DNA of 64,000 bases from a virus. The stretch spans positions 18,569 through 82,568 of the IMG/VR virus record IMGVR_UViG_3300031857_000094; one strand, 5' to 3'. The notes beneath the pieces were generated by a model. That model had not been told where the DNA came from. It saw nothing but the letters and a program-made list of their open reading frames with translations, and ran no database searches. Positions 18,917 through 27,301 of the stretch are shown piece by piece; the stretch's first letter is position 1; each line of letters opens with the position of its first letter. A program made the position numbers and the translations under genes.

Positions 18917-20332
18917 TCAGGCGGTCGTAATAGCTGTATTCGCTCTTGCTGCTTCGATAGCTTCGTCTTCCTCAATAATAGCCAACGCTTCTAGAACTGG
19001 AGTTGTAGGCTTGATTCGTGGATGCTTCTTAACTAGATCCTGATATGAATACTTAGTGAGCTTGCTATAGTCAACTTGACTCAATAGCTCCTGAGTTTCC
19101 TTTTCGATCTTAGCACTGATTTCCAATCTTCTCTTTTCCTGCAACTGAGTTGTAGTATTACGACCGTATCCACCTGAACCCCAGTTAACTGTATTAGCAT
19201 TACCATTTAGCTTTTGATTGTAGGAAGTTTTAGCAGCAGAGTCAGCTGTAAGATTCGTTTGCGGCGCGATAGTAGAACGGATTCCCATGAACTGTGACAA
19301 AGGCTGCTTGAGTGTAGCCATAGCAGATCCAGCAGCAGCTTCTGCGAACAGATTTTTAAGTTGCACTGGCGGCTTTGGTTTAGGAGGATTAGCTGTTTTC
19401 AGCGGCTTCATTGCGTCAAGAACTGGTGTGATACCTGGAGCGGATAGCATCTTAATCGCTCCTCCAGCCATAACCATATTAGGAACCATGCTCTTAATGT
19501 TAAATCCCTTACCCCCAAGCGCACCAGCGATTGCTCCAGCCACCATATTAGATGCTAGTTTGTTTACGTTGATCATCGGGAATGTGCGAGCGATGTATGC
19601 AGCTTGAGCCGCAAACGCAGCTGCATTACCTGCAACAGCAGCAAGATTCGCGACTTCGGACTGTAGATTAACAGCTTTAGCAAGCTCTCCTACACCAGGA
19701 ATGTCGGATAGGAAATTACCTTTAACTGCTGCGAAGATAAGTGACGCTGGTCCTTTGACGGCTACATCAAGCAACGTTTTAACTGCTACGATTTGATTTA
19801 CGATATTGGCTGCTCCACCAACATTAAATGGAAGCTGCTTGGTTACGTTTCCGATAACAGCTTTAACTGCTTGAACTGGCGCATCTAATCCAGGCGGAAG
19901 GAAGTTACTAGCTAGACCAGCGACTGCTCCTACAGCTCCGCCCGCAAGAGCACCTTTAATTGCGCTTTCAATTTGATTTTTTGATGTGTATTGGGGCCCG
20001 CAGAAGGGATCATTAACAGCAGCCAATGCACCATACAGCGCTCCACCAATCGCTCCACCCAACACGCCATCAACGTCTCCTGTGAGAGCTGCTATTAGGC
20101 TTGGATCCATTTGATACACTGGAGGAACAAATCCTAACGGATCACTCAGCATAAGTGAAACGTTGCGTGTATCTACCAGATCGACGTAGCCGCGTGACAA
20201 ATCGTCCAACTGATCTACAATAAGATCAAGCCCAGTATACTGAACTTGTTTACCACATAAAACGAATACGTCTCCTGGAACAACATTAGGATAACGCATT
20301 CTTAGTCGAGTGTCAATCTGTAGCTGATCCAT
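18917..20332 (-). CDS. Ala/Gly-rich baseplate-region protein of unknown function, 471 aa
   Basis: Residues 1-60 form a small beta domain (VVPGDVFVLCGKQVQYTGLDLIVDQLDDLSRGYVDLVDTR). Residues 75-310 are Ala/Gly-rich helices with GxxxG patterning (GGAIGGALYGALAAV, GALAGGAVGAVAGLAS) reminiscent of membrane-active or coiled tape-like segments. The C-terminal 140 residues are polar and charged. It sits between gp25 and the spike genes, so it is likely a virion component of the baseplate hub or an injected protein. No family is recognised. Confidence 0.6.
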   Translation of the reverse strand: MDQLQIDTRLRMRYPNVVPGDVFVLCGKQVQYTGLDLIVDQLDDLSRGYVDLVDTRNVSLMLSDPLGFVPPVYQMDPSLIAALTGDVDGVLGGAIGGALYGALAAVNDPFCGPQYTSKNQIESAIKGALAGGAVGAVAGLASNFLPPGLDAPVQAVKAVIGNVTKQLPFNVGGAANIVNQIVAVKTLLDVAVKGPASLIFAAVKGNFLSDIPGVGELAKAVNLQSEVANLAAVAGNAAAFAAQAAYIARTFPMINVNKLASNMVAGAIAGALGGKGFNIKSMVPNMVMAGGAIKMLSAPGITPVLDAMKPLKTANPPKPKPPVQLKNLFAEAAAGSAMATLKQPLSQFMGIRSTIAPQTNLTADSAAKTSYNQKLNGNANTVNWGSGGYGRNTTTQLQEKRRLEISAKIEKETQELLSQVDYSKLTKYSYQDLVKKHPRIKPTTPVLEALAIIEEDEAIEAARANTAITTA

Positions 20333-20338
20333 GTTATC

Positions 20339-20407
20339 CTAAAATTGTGCAGGTGTAATCGGTTTGATTGGTTGATTTATTGGTTCTTCTTTCTTTTCGT
20401 CAGACAT
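20339..20407 (-). CDS. Tiny 22-aa peptide with a strong ribosome site
   Basis: ATG at 20407 is preceded by AAGGAGATTAATT, one of the best ribosome binding sites in the block. The peptide MSDEKKEEPINQPIKPITPAQF is charged then Pro-rich, and ends 6 bases before the 471-aa gene start. It may be a real micro-protein, or a leader that delivers ribosomes to the next gene. Confidence 0.5.
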   Translation of the reverse strand: MSDEKKEEPINQPIKPITPAQF

Positions 20408-20424
20408 AATTAATCTCCTTATTT

Positions 20425-21315
20425 TTATGATGGATAAAATCCACCTATGCCAGGGATAAGTCCAGCAGTATCGATCTTAGAACCATCATCCGTTTCAACG
20501 AGTAATTTACCGCCAGCGCCAATACGAACGTCGTGATCTTTCGAAAAGATGCCAGCTTTGTATCCTGAAGCGGCCATCAAGGCTCCGCCACTACCACTGC
20601 TTATGATATTAATAGCATATTCATCTCGAATAAATGTTCCTAATTTAGCGTTTGACTGTATCTGTGATTCTGACTTTAAACTCATAATATCAGCAGAAGC
20701 GATACCCATCTGACCCCCAGAGCCAAATCCCATACCGCCTGCCGATACAACTTGATGCTCGCCACCAGTGAGCGTTGCGTTATGTGAAGCTACGATCTGT
20801 GTGTTTTCGCCACCAATCGTTTGTTTATTATCCGATCCAACAGACTCCGTATTATTTCCACCAGTAATTGTTTCACGATCGCCAGATGTACGATGCGAAG
20901 TCTTACCGTTGACTTGAACGCGCTGATCACCACCAAACTCCATGATATTTTTGCCAGCAGCTTTTACCTTAAAGTCCCCGTGAGTAACGATCTCGTAATC
21001 ACCGCGAACTTCATGTTTCAATTTTCCTGTAACGTGCATGCAAACGTCACCAGCAATAATTACGCTGAAGTTTCCAGTAACAACTTGATCTATACCTTTA
21101 TTGAAGATCTGTTGTTCTTTTCCTTCTACCTTCGTAATTCTAACGCCGTCATCTTTAATTTCAATGCGCGTTCCTGAAGCGTGACGAATATTAATACGCC
21201 TATCACCAGGCGTGTTATCGTATTCGACCATGTGACCAGCTTCTGTGGTTACAACATGATTTCCTAGATATTGGGATTTTTTCCCGCCTGGATCTTCTTC
21301 GTTAATTTTTGCCAT
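20425..21315 (-). CDS. Spike needle protein, gp5 C-terminal / VgrG-like beta-helix, 296 aa
   Basis: Short repeated strands (GNFSVIIAGDVCMHVTGKLKHEVRGDYEIVTHGDFKV, then GGENTQIVASHNATLTGGEHQVV) are characteristic of the triple-stranded beta-helix of T4 gp5 and VgrG needles. The early part (YLGNHVVTTEAGHMVEYDNTPGDRRINIRHASGTRIEI) matches the transition into that helix. In T4 this is the C-terminal part of gp5; here it is its own gene, downstream of separate Ig-like and OB-fold genes. It forms the tip that pierces the outer membrane. Confidence 0.82.
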   Translation of the reverse strand: MAKINEEDPGGKKSQYLGNHVVTTEAGHMVEYDNTPGDRRINIRHASGTRIEIKDDGVRITKVEGKEQQIFNKGIDQVVTGNFSVIIAGDVCMHVTGKLKHEVRGDYEIVTHGDFKVKAAGKNIMEFGGDQRVQVNGKTSHRTSGDRETITGGNNTESVGSDNKQTIGGENTQIVASHNATLTGGEHQVVSAGGMGFGSGGQMGIASADIMSLKSESQIQSNAKLGTFIRDEYAINIISSGSGGALMAASGYKAGIFSKDHDVRIGAGGKLLVETDDGSKIDTAGLIPGIGGFYPS

Positions 21316-21328
21316 AATTTATCCTATC

Positions 21329-22111
21329 CTATACTAAACTACCAAATGTTGAGTTTGTAGGCAGATTATCAGTATTAACTCCTGTCGTGCCTACAACAGC
21401 GTCAGATAATGCTTGCGTTTCTTGCTGTGCCTTTTGTACATCGCCTAACAAATCTTGAGCTTGATCAGCTGATCCTAATGTCAAATCATATGTATCTTCT
21501 GCATCATCGCTTCCATCTGTAGCTCTAAACGCATGTTTTCCTGGTGGCAATGCTGCATCTTTTACTTTTGTTTTTTGATCGCTCGTTGGTCTAGGATCTT
21601 CAGACCTTTCTTCATTACCAGCAGCAAGAAGCGTGGTTGATGATTGATCGTCGAGCGTAGGATGAACAGAGGGAAGTGGCGTTAGTCCATTCTTTCCGCC
21701 AAACAGCAGATTAATCGAGTTCATTAATAAACTAAGTCTAGCATATCGCTGGCGCAAATTATATTGCTGCTGAGAAGCTGATTTTCTTGTAGGCGGCGCA
21801 GTAATAATAAGCTCATTGACTGTATCGTCAGAAGCAATGATTTGATTTGTTGCGATATCGTATACGATAGCCTCTACGTCATACGTTCCTGGATATAGCG
21901 GAGAGTCAAAACGCAGCTTCCACTCATTGGGCGTTTTCGTTTCGTCTAGTCCAAGATTACCTTCGAACAGTCGATATGGAACATAGTTCACATAGACTTC
22001 AATCGACTCCTTCGCTTTTCCAGGCGCACTGAAACGCTGGAACTCTACGGTCCCTGTGAGCGTGGGAGTAGTATTAGAAGTCGTAAGTTTCTTTACGGTT
22101 ATTTTAGCCAT
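21329..22111 (-). CDS. Ig-like domain protein in the spike operon, 260 aa
   Basis: Residues 1-105 look like a bacterial Ig-like fold (TTSNTTPTLTGTVEF, then LYPGTYDVEAIVYD). The rest is a polar, probably disordered or helical tail. The gene sits between the OB-fold and beta-helix genes, where T4 has the lysozyme domain within gp5. I see no catalytic motif, so it may be a structural adaptor in the hub. Gaps to its neighbours are 1 and 13 bases. Confidence 0.65.
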   Translation of the reverse strand: MAKITVKKLTTSNTTPTLTGTVEFQRFSAPGKAKESIEVYVNYVPYRLFEGNLGLDETKTPNEWKLRFDSPLYPGTYDVEAIVYDIATNQIIASDDTVNELIITAPPTRKSASQQQYNLRQRYARLSLLMNSINLLFGGKNGLTPLPSVHPTLDDQSSTTLLAAGNEERSEDPRPTSDQKTKVKDAALPPGKHAFRATDGSDDAEDTYDLTLGSADQAQDLLGDVQKAQQETQALSDAVVGTTGVNTDNLPTNSTFGSLV

Positions 22112-22112
22112 A

Positions 22113-22508
22113 TTACTTCTTTACGTTCGATCCAGATCCAGGCGCATTATCGCCAATATTCTTTTTCGTTTGAACATGTGGAAGCGATCCAATAATTACT
22201 GGAATCTGCTCGCCGTCATCATCCATAAAAAATCCTACGACTTTACTGTTCTCGACTAATCCTGTAGGACTGCATCCCGTTCCGCTAATGCTTGCTGAAG
22301 TCGTTGGAGTCATAACATACGCCCAAGGAAGTTCTTTTGTTGGGAGTTTGCTTTTATCTTCCGTATGTCTTCCGTGAATGCGAATCTTTACGCGCCCAAT
22401 CTTCAGCTCATCTTTCTCACCTGAGAACTGTCCTGTGCCACGATCTTCAACAGTGGCGATAAACCACTTCAAACCGCTCTGACCAACCATTGATTTGAAT
22501 AGTGACAT
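22113..22508 (-). CDS. gp5: Spike base: gp5 OB-fold domain protein, 131 aa
   Basis: The sequence LKWFIATVEDRGTGQFSGEKDELKIGRVKIRIHGRHTEDKSKLPTKELPWAYVMTP-type core, with the later GFFMDDDGEQIPVIIGSLPH, is the OB-fold that sits under gp27 in T4 gp5 and VgrG. Only this domain is encoded here; lysozyme and needle are absent from the polypeptide. It overlaps the gp27 stop by 1 base, matching the physical gp27-gp5 contact. Confidence 0.88.
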   Translation of the reverse strand: MSLFKSMVGQSGLKWFIATVEDRGTGQFSGEKDELKIGRVKIRIHGRHTEDKSKLPTKELPWAYVMTPTTSASISGTGCSPTGLVENSKVVGFFMDDDGEQIPVIIGSLPHVQTKKNIGDNAPGSGSNVKK

Positions 22509-23776
22509 TAAGAAGCTACTCCAGAAGGTGATGATTGTTTATTGGCGTGAGAGTCAGACTTACACTCAAGAATGCAGTTATATTTAACGTCCTGCACTTC
22601 TTTATATAGCACGTGTCGGACTGACGTTACGAGGAACGTTCCCGAGCGGGGATCAAGTGAAGTGCCGTCTTGGTTAGATGGAATATTCAATTTAATTTTA
22701 ATTCCAGGTTTCAGTGAAGTATCACCAGGAACGCGAACGTTCATAATGAGATTGTCTAACTGCAATGCAGCCGACGATTGTGCGGCGTGTTCTGGAAGAG
22801 TGCGCTTATATTCTACAGCCTTGGGATCGCGCGCTTTTACGAATCCGCTATCCTTTGCTGATGCGCCTGGTGCAACGATGAAGGAACGAACAGCGCCAGT
22901 CTCAGATTTTTTATCTTCAGTCAGTGTATCTTTTCCTGTATGATTTCCCTCACCAGCGCCATCGCGCTTGCCTTTCTTAGGAACTGAGTCGATTTTTCCT
23001 ACGAGCGGATCATAATAATAAACATGCTCTGACTCAGCACCATTTTCAGTTGATTCATTTCTATTAAAATCTTTTGCCTGATCGAACGAGATAATATTCT
23101 TTGATTCGTCTGACGCTCCTGCGCTTCCGATATTCTGACTGGCGTATGCGAACGTTGCTGTCTCAGATCCCTTGAGCATAGCGTCGATTGTCTTGAAGTG
23201 ATATCCATCGCGATCTTGCCAATACAGATAGTTCGACGCTTTGGATTCGGAAGACATACCTTCCTTAGCAGCCCAACGAATCGCAGTCGTGGGAGAGCGA
23301 CCAGTTCCAACGTAGCTCTGATTCCCCTGCGTTTCTTCGTTAGTGACTAGATCTTTTTTAATTGTATTTGTTTCTTTTACATAATCATCATGCCATTCTT
23401 TCACCATCTCAGATATCTTTTTGCCGTTATATGCTTTCGCGATATCCTTACGGTGATTATCAATCATTTCTTGGGGAACGCCGACGATGAGATACATATC
23501 GAGATTATCTTTCGCACGAATGCGATCCGTGACGCGCTCGACCTTGAATTTCATACGGATTGATTCGCCTTTGCGAGCAGCGAAGTTGATAGATATTTCC
23601 TCGCCGCCCTTCAGCTTCGCGCGCTCGTGGAATCCGCTACCATCGGATAGCGTAATATTGCACGATGCTGCTGTCGAGTAAACGCTCTCGAAATAATCTA
23701 GCTGAGTGACAAGGTTTTTAATATCGACGTTGTCAACCGTGCACTCATTAAATATACCGCCGCCTACATCACTCAT
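22508..23776 (-). CDS. gp27: Baseplate hub subunit gp27, 422 aa
   Basis: Position between gp53 and the OB-fold gene, length near T4 gp27 (391 aa), and segments such as LVTQLDYFESVYSTAASCNITLSDGSGFHERAKLKGGEEISINF and a C-terminal LRSGTFLVTSVRH-like block (PRSGTFLVTSVRHVLY) identify the tube-like hub protein. A trimer connects the hexameric tube to the trimeric spike. The middle is polar and may be a loop insert. Confidence 0.85.
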   Translation of the reverse strand: MSDVGGGIFNECTVDNVDIKNLVTQLDYFESVYSTAASCNITLSDGSGFHERAKLKGGEEISINFAARKGESIRMKFKVERVTDRIRAKDNLDMYLIVGVPQEMIDNHRKDIAKAYNGKKISEMVKEWHDDYVKETNTIKKDLVTNEETQGNQSYVGTGRSPTTAIRWAAKEGMSSESKASNYLYWQDRDGYHFKTIDAMLKGSETATFAYASQNIGSAGASDESKNIISFDQAKDFNRNESTENGAESEHVYYYDPLVGKIDSVPKKGKRDGAGEGNHTGKDTLTEDKKSETGAVRSFIVAPGASAKDSGFVKARDPKAVEYKRTLPEHAAQSSAALQLDNLIMNVRVPGDTSLKPGIKIKLNIPSNQDGTSLDPRSGTFLVTSVRHVLYKEVQDVKYNCILECKSDSHANKQSSPSGVAS

Positions 23777-24366
23777 CTTACAAACGTGCCTTCTTCAAAG
23801 ATATATGGGTGCTGTTCTTTAATCAGCTGCAGATAGTTCAAGTCAATTAAATATATGTGACGTCTTTGCTCATTTAAATTGTTTTCATAATCAAACACAG
23901 AAACAGATTTTCTTTTATCTGCTGCCAGCGTGAGATATGTGGTATAGTCCACTTCTAATGTTCTTTCAGGCAAAATGCGCTGAATGCCGTTCTCAACAAT
24001 CAATCCTTGTGACTGCAAAATCTGCTCGTAATGATGAACAGTTTGATAAGCATTTCGAACGGTGCCATATTTTTGAGCAAGATAGGAATTGAACTGCTCA
24101 TAGGAAAGTGGCCACTCATAATATGGATCATGAATTTCGTTGGCTAACAGAATCAGCCAGTCCATAGTTTCATCGTCGTAATAATCGTATGCTACTGTAT
24201 CTGGACGCTCGCCATCCTGAACATAGTATTCGTCGAAGTTAACTCCAGCGTTTCTTACGAAATTAGCCACAGAAAATCTACGAGTGATATCTGTCACTGC
24301 AATAGTTTGCTTCGTTCCAGGAATGCGATAGGGAATAGTAGGATGGGCTCTAAAATAAAATGCCAT
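23773..24366 (-). CDS. gp53: Baseplate wedge subunit gp53, 197 aa
   Basis: The core DGERPDTVAYDYYDDETMDWLILLANEIHDPYYEWPLSYEQFNSYL, split over residues 50-95, is the gp53 signature (LysM-like wedge protein). Length equals T4 gp53 (196 aa). Its stop overlaps the gp27 start by 4 bases. It bridges wedges near gp6 and gp25. Confidence 0.9.
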   Translation of the reverse strand: MAFYFRAHPTIPYRIPGTKQTIAVTDITRRFSVANFVRNAGVNFDEYYVQDGERPDTVAYDYYDDETMDWLILLANEIHDPYYEWPLSYEQFNSYLAQKYGTVRNAYQTVHHYEQILQSQGLIVENGIQRILPERTLEVDYTTYLTLAADKRKSVSVFDYENNLNEQRRHIYLIDLNYLQLIKEQHPYIFEEGTFVR

Positions 24367-25494
24367 TTATCTTCCCTCTTGTTCTGGATTTAGTCGAGGT
24401 AAGGATCCATCCATTGTGCTAGGAACATTATCTGCTCTTCTATGCTGTATGATATTTTCTCTTCCAACTGGAGCAGGTGGTGTTGGCTGATTGCGAAGTC
24501 CTCTCGTAAGAGTATTCTTCGTGATAACTTCCGTTTCCTTAAATGATAGTGACAGAGTAACTTCTGCTGGAGCAGGAATACCACTGCCGTCAGCGTCACG
24601 AATATATGCTGGGAATCCCTGTCCGTGATAGTCGATACGAACGTCGGTACATACTGATGGCTCAAGCTCGAACAGATATGATGGATGACGGAATTTAATT
24701 TTAAAGAACTCAGGATATTTAAAGAATAATCCACCAGCGAGATATTCTGGATGCGAGTAAAACTTAAACATCTCGCAAATTAAATGAATATCATTTGATT
24801 CTTTTCTGCTTCGTGGAGATAGTTTCCAGCTGAACGTATGATCGCGGAAGCCAACGCCTGTGAATAATACAACCTTATGTGGATTAACCGCTACGCCGCC
24901 TAGCACTTTTAGTGCAGCATTTACGCCTTCAGCGCCGACACCAGGAATAGAAGCGGCTTTAGTGGCTGCTACAGTTGTTGCTAGGCCTGCGGCTCCATTT
25001 TGTGCAGCCGTTGCTATTGCGCTACTGGCTGTTCCCATCTGTGCTTCTGTTTCCAGATCGCGATTTCCATACATGTTGCGATCAAATGGTTTTAGTGCTG
25101 CACCAGCCGCTGGTCCTAAATCTTGCTCAGTATATTGTGGATTATAATCTGTAGATAAGCTGGAGGGCATTGGCAGTCGAATCGTGCCGCCATTAATTAT
25201 ACTTCCTCTAGCTCCAGGCAGACTGCTAGCAATAACATCCGTCGCGAAACCTTTTGTTTCTTGCGCAACGAATTCAATCCAGTGATCGTTATCAACTAGA
25301 TCTTCTGGAAACTGAACAGAGGCACCAGCATATGGATCTGCTGTTGAAGCAGATTTACCCATAAGAGAATAAAGCGAAGCGCCTGCAGCTATAGCTAGTC
25401 CAACACCACCAACAATTCTTGCTTTGTCTGCTACGCTGATTCTATCGTTTCTGAGGTTTCTGCTGCTACCGCTTGTTCTTGGTGCTCTTGCCAT
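24367..25494 (-). CDS. gp48: Baseplate tail-tube cap protein, T4 gp48-like, 375 aa
   Basis: After a basic N-terminus and a hydrophobic helix (ARIVGGVGLAIAAGASLY), the C-terminal 180 residues hold the gp48 pattern: VNPHKVVLFTGVGFRDHTFSWKLSPRSRKES, FKFYSHPEYL, FFKYPEFFKIKFRHP, CTDVRIDYHGQGFP and PAEVTLSLSFKETE. gp48 caps the hub and starts tube assembly. I place the start at 25494 (MARAPR, preceded by AAAGGG) rather than the ATG at 25518. A TATAAATA late promoter lies just upstream, so this gene opens the leftward tail operon. Confidence 0.85.
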   Translation of the reverse strand: MARAPRTSGSSRNLRNDRISVADKARIVGGVGLAIAAGASLYSLMGKSASTADPYAGASVQFPEDLVDNDHWIEFVAQETKGFATDVIASSLPGARGSIINGGTIRLPMPSSLSTDYNPQYTEQDLGPAAGAALKPFDRNMYGNRDLETEAQMGTASSAIATAAQNGAAGLATTVAATKAASIPGVGAEGVNAALKVLGGVAVNPHKVVLFTGVGFRDHTFSWKLSPRSRKESNDIHLICEMFKFYSHPEYLAGGLFFKYPEFFKIKFRHPSYLFELEPSVCTDVRIDYHGQGFPAYIRDADGSGIPAPAEVTLSLSFKETEVITKNTLTRGLRNQPTPPAPVGRENIIQHRRADNVPSTMDGSLPRLNPEQEGR

Positions 25495-25518
25495 TAAAAT
25501 CCCTTTCGTGAGATACAT

Positions 25519-25526
25519 TATTTATA
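25519..25526 (-). promoter_or_regulatory. T4-type late promoter heading the leftward tail block
   Basis: TATAAATA on the minus strand within the 49-base divergent gap between gp48 (start 25494) and gp4 (start 25544). This is an exact T4 late -10 box at a good distance. No equally good box is seen for the rightward genes in this gap. Confidence 0.7.
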
Positions 25527-25543
25527 TTGAAATACATAGAGTC

Positions 25544-25987
25544 ATGGCAGCATATAGAGGTAGATTTCAACCGAAGAATCCCAGTAAGTATAAGGGCGAT
25601 CCTACGAATATCGTTTATAGATCTTCGTGGGAGTTGCGCTTTATGAACTATCTGGACAGCAATCCCAATGTTATTCAGTGGGCTTCTGAAGAATTATTCA
25701 TTCCATATAAATCTCCGCTCGATGGTAAGTGGCATCGCTATTTCCCTGACTTCATTATTCGTATGAGAGATAAGGACGGAAAAACGCTCGTGAAGATGAT
25801 TGAGATCAAACCGCGCTCTCAGTCTGTTCCTCCACAACCAAAAGCCAAAGGCGCGCACAGCAAGAAGTATCTACGAGAGGTGGCGACATTCGGAATAAAT
25901 AGTGCTAAGTGGCACGCAGCGAAAGAATATTGCGCTGACCGTAACTGGGAATTCGTCGTACTCACAGAAAAAGAATTAGGGATTTAA
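25544..25987 (+). CDS. gp4: Head completion nuclease, T4 gp4-like, 147 aa
   Basis: The sequence YRGRFQPKNPSKYKGDPTNIVYRSSWELRFMNYLDSNPNVIQWASEELFIPYKSPLDG, read in pieces, and HRYFPDFIIRMRDKDGKTLVKMIEIKPRSQ, are diagnostic of gp4, a TnsA/PD-(D/E)XK-type endonuclease fold with E...D...ExK residues. gp4 acts in head completion after DNA packaging. T4 gp4 is 150 aa, which supports the ATG at 25544 over an upstream in-frame start at 25424. It leads the rightward block. Confidence 0.92.
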   Translation: MAAYRGRFQPKNPSKYKGDPTNIVYRSSWELRFMNYLDSNPNVIQWASEELFIPYKSPLDGKWHRYFPDFIIRMRDKDGKTLVKMIEIKPRSQSVPPQPKAKGAHSKKYLREVATFGINSAKWHAAKEYCADRNWEFVVLTEKELGI

Positions 25988-26598
25988 TGGTCGCTTACGT
26001 TTTTGATAGAGTATTACAGCGAGGATCGCAAGCGGGTGTGGCTCCGTCAATTAAACGCGAGTCGCGTCAGTGGTTCCGTCAGCAGACTAAGAATTTAACT
26101 GTTAGTCCTACTCGCATGATTCGCAGCGATCGCACAAGATTAACGGATAAGCCGCTACTAGGTCGCATGTATCTGTTTCAGTATGATCCTAAAGGAAAGA
26201 AAACATTACCTTACTATGATAGATTTCCTCTTGTTTTTCCGATCGATTCTACACGCACCAGTGGATTTGCCAATAGTGGAGGATCGTTCTTGGGAATTAA
26301 TCTCCACTATCTACCGCTCCCTCTTAGAGCCAGATTAATGGATGCGCTGTATGATACGATCACAACAAAAGAATTAGACGAGAGCACTCGTATTCGTATC
26401 TCATATAATATTCTACAGCAAGCGAGCAAGTATCGTTTCTTCAAGCCTTGCATCAAGAGATATCTTATCTCTCACGTTAAATCTAGATTCTTTTATATCG
26501 AGCCGACTGAATGGGAAATGGCATTATTCTTACCGCTCGATAGATTTGTCGGAGCTAATATGTCGCGTATCTATCGCGACAGTCGTAACAGGATCTAA
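25987..26598 (+). CDS. Conserved T4-like phage protein, 203 aa
   Basis: Segments GRMYLFQYDPKGKKTLPYYDRFPLVFPID, FLGINLHYLPLPLRARLMDALYD and PCIKRYLISHVKSRF form a pattern I associate with a protein conserved in T4-like phages of marine and soil bacteria, next to gp4. The role is unproven. An equivalence to the T4 DNA-end protector gp2 would fit the position, but I cannot show it. The ATG overlaps the gp4 stop by 1 base. Confidence 0.7.
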   Translation: MVAYVFDRVLQRGSQAGVAPSIKRESRQWFRQQTKNLTVSPTRMIRSDRTRLTDKPLLGRMYLFQYDPKGKKTLPYYDRFPLVFPIDSTRTSGFANSGGSFLGINLHYLPLPLRARLMDALYDTITTKELDESTRIRISYNILQQASKYRFFKPCIKRYLISHVKSRFFYIEPTEWEMALFLPLDRFVGANMSRIYRDSRNRI

Positions 26599-26600
26599 CA

Positions 26601-27284
26601 ATGCCATTTAATATCGCAGATTTCAACTCAGAAATAGCACGATCAGGTATCGCTTCGACATCACAATTCGAAGCATGGATTCTTGGTGGACCTGGATCGC
26701 GTTATGGCATAACTGGAATTCTCGAGCAGTATGGATTGAAAGAAGGAATGCGCCTTCGTATCGAAGCAGCGAATATGCCAGGACGTCAGCTCGTCACGCT
26801 GGATCAAAACTATTATGGGCCTGTTCGTCGTATTCCGTATCGCTTTAACAATCAGCCAGTCACGCTCTCAGTCATTCTATCCAAAGACATGCGCGAGCGC
26901 GAGATCTTTATGAAGTGGCAGGATTTCTTTGTCGGTCACTATCGTACGAACGTAAATCGCTCGAATATGGCTGGAATGTTTGATGGAAAATACTTTAATG
27001 ATGGAGTCGGTAGCATCGACATCGTTCAGTATTCTTATCCAAATAATAATGGTGGATACGGATATTATTTCGAATCTGAGGGCGGAACGTATGAAGTTCA
27101 GAATGTGATTACGCTCGTAGAAGCATACCCAGTCAATGTCAACGATATTCAGATGTCGTGGAACGATGAGGGATATGGTAAGCTACAAGTGGAAATCAAT
27201 TATCGTTATGCTATCGAAGATAATACAAACTTTGGAAGTGGTAAGAATTACGAGATCGATCGCGCTGGTCGTGGAAGATATTAA
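26601..27284 (+). CDS. gp54: Tail tube initiator / tube-like protein (gp54/gp19 family), 227 aa
   Basis: The start MPFNIADFNSEIARSGIASTSQFEAWI, then GMRLRIEAANMPGRQL, RRIPYRFNNQPVTLSVILSKDMREREIFMKWQDFFV (in pieces) and AYPVNVNDIQMSWND follow the tail-tube fold shared by T4 gp19 and the initiator gp54. Because it lies among baseplate genes rather than next to a sheath gene, gp54 is the likelier role. It would cap gp48 and template tube polymerisation. Confidence 0.75.
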   Translation: MPFNIADFNSEIARSGIASTSQFEAWILGGPGSRYGITGILEQYGLKEGMRLRIEAANMPGRQLVTLDQNYYGPVRRIPYRFNNQPVTLSVILSKDMREREIFMKWQDFFVGHYRTNVNRSNMAGMFDGKYFNDGVGSIDIVQYSYPNNNGGYGYYFESEGGTYEVQNVITLVEAYPVNVNDIQMSWNDEGYGKLQVEINYRYAIEDNTNFGSGKNYEIDRAGRGRY

Positions 27285-27301
27285 TTAAATTGAGGTGAAT
27301 T

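Noticed and set aside
25987-26598. Naming the 203-aa gene as T4 gp2 DNA-end protector
   Set aside because: Position fits, but I see no motif that would separate gp2 from other conserved neighbours, so I left it unnamed.
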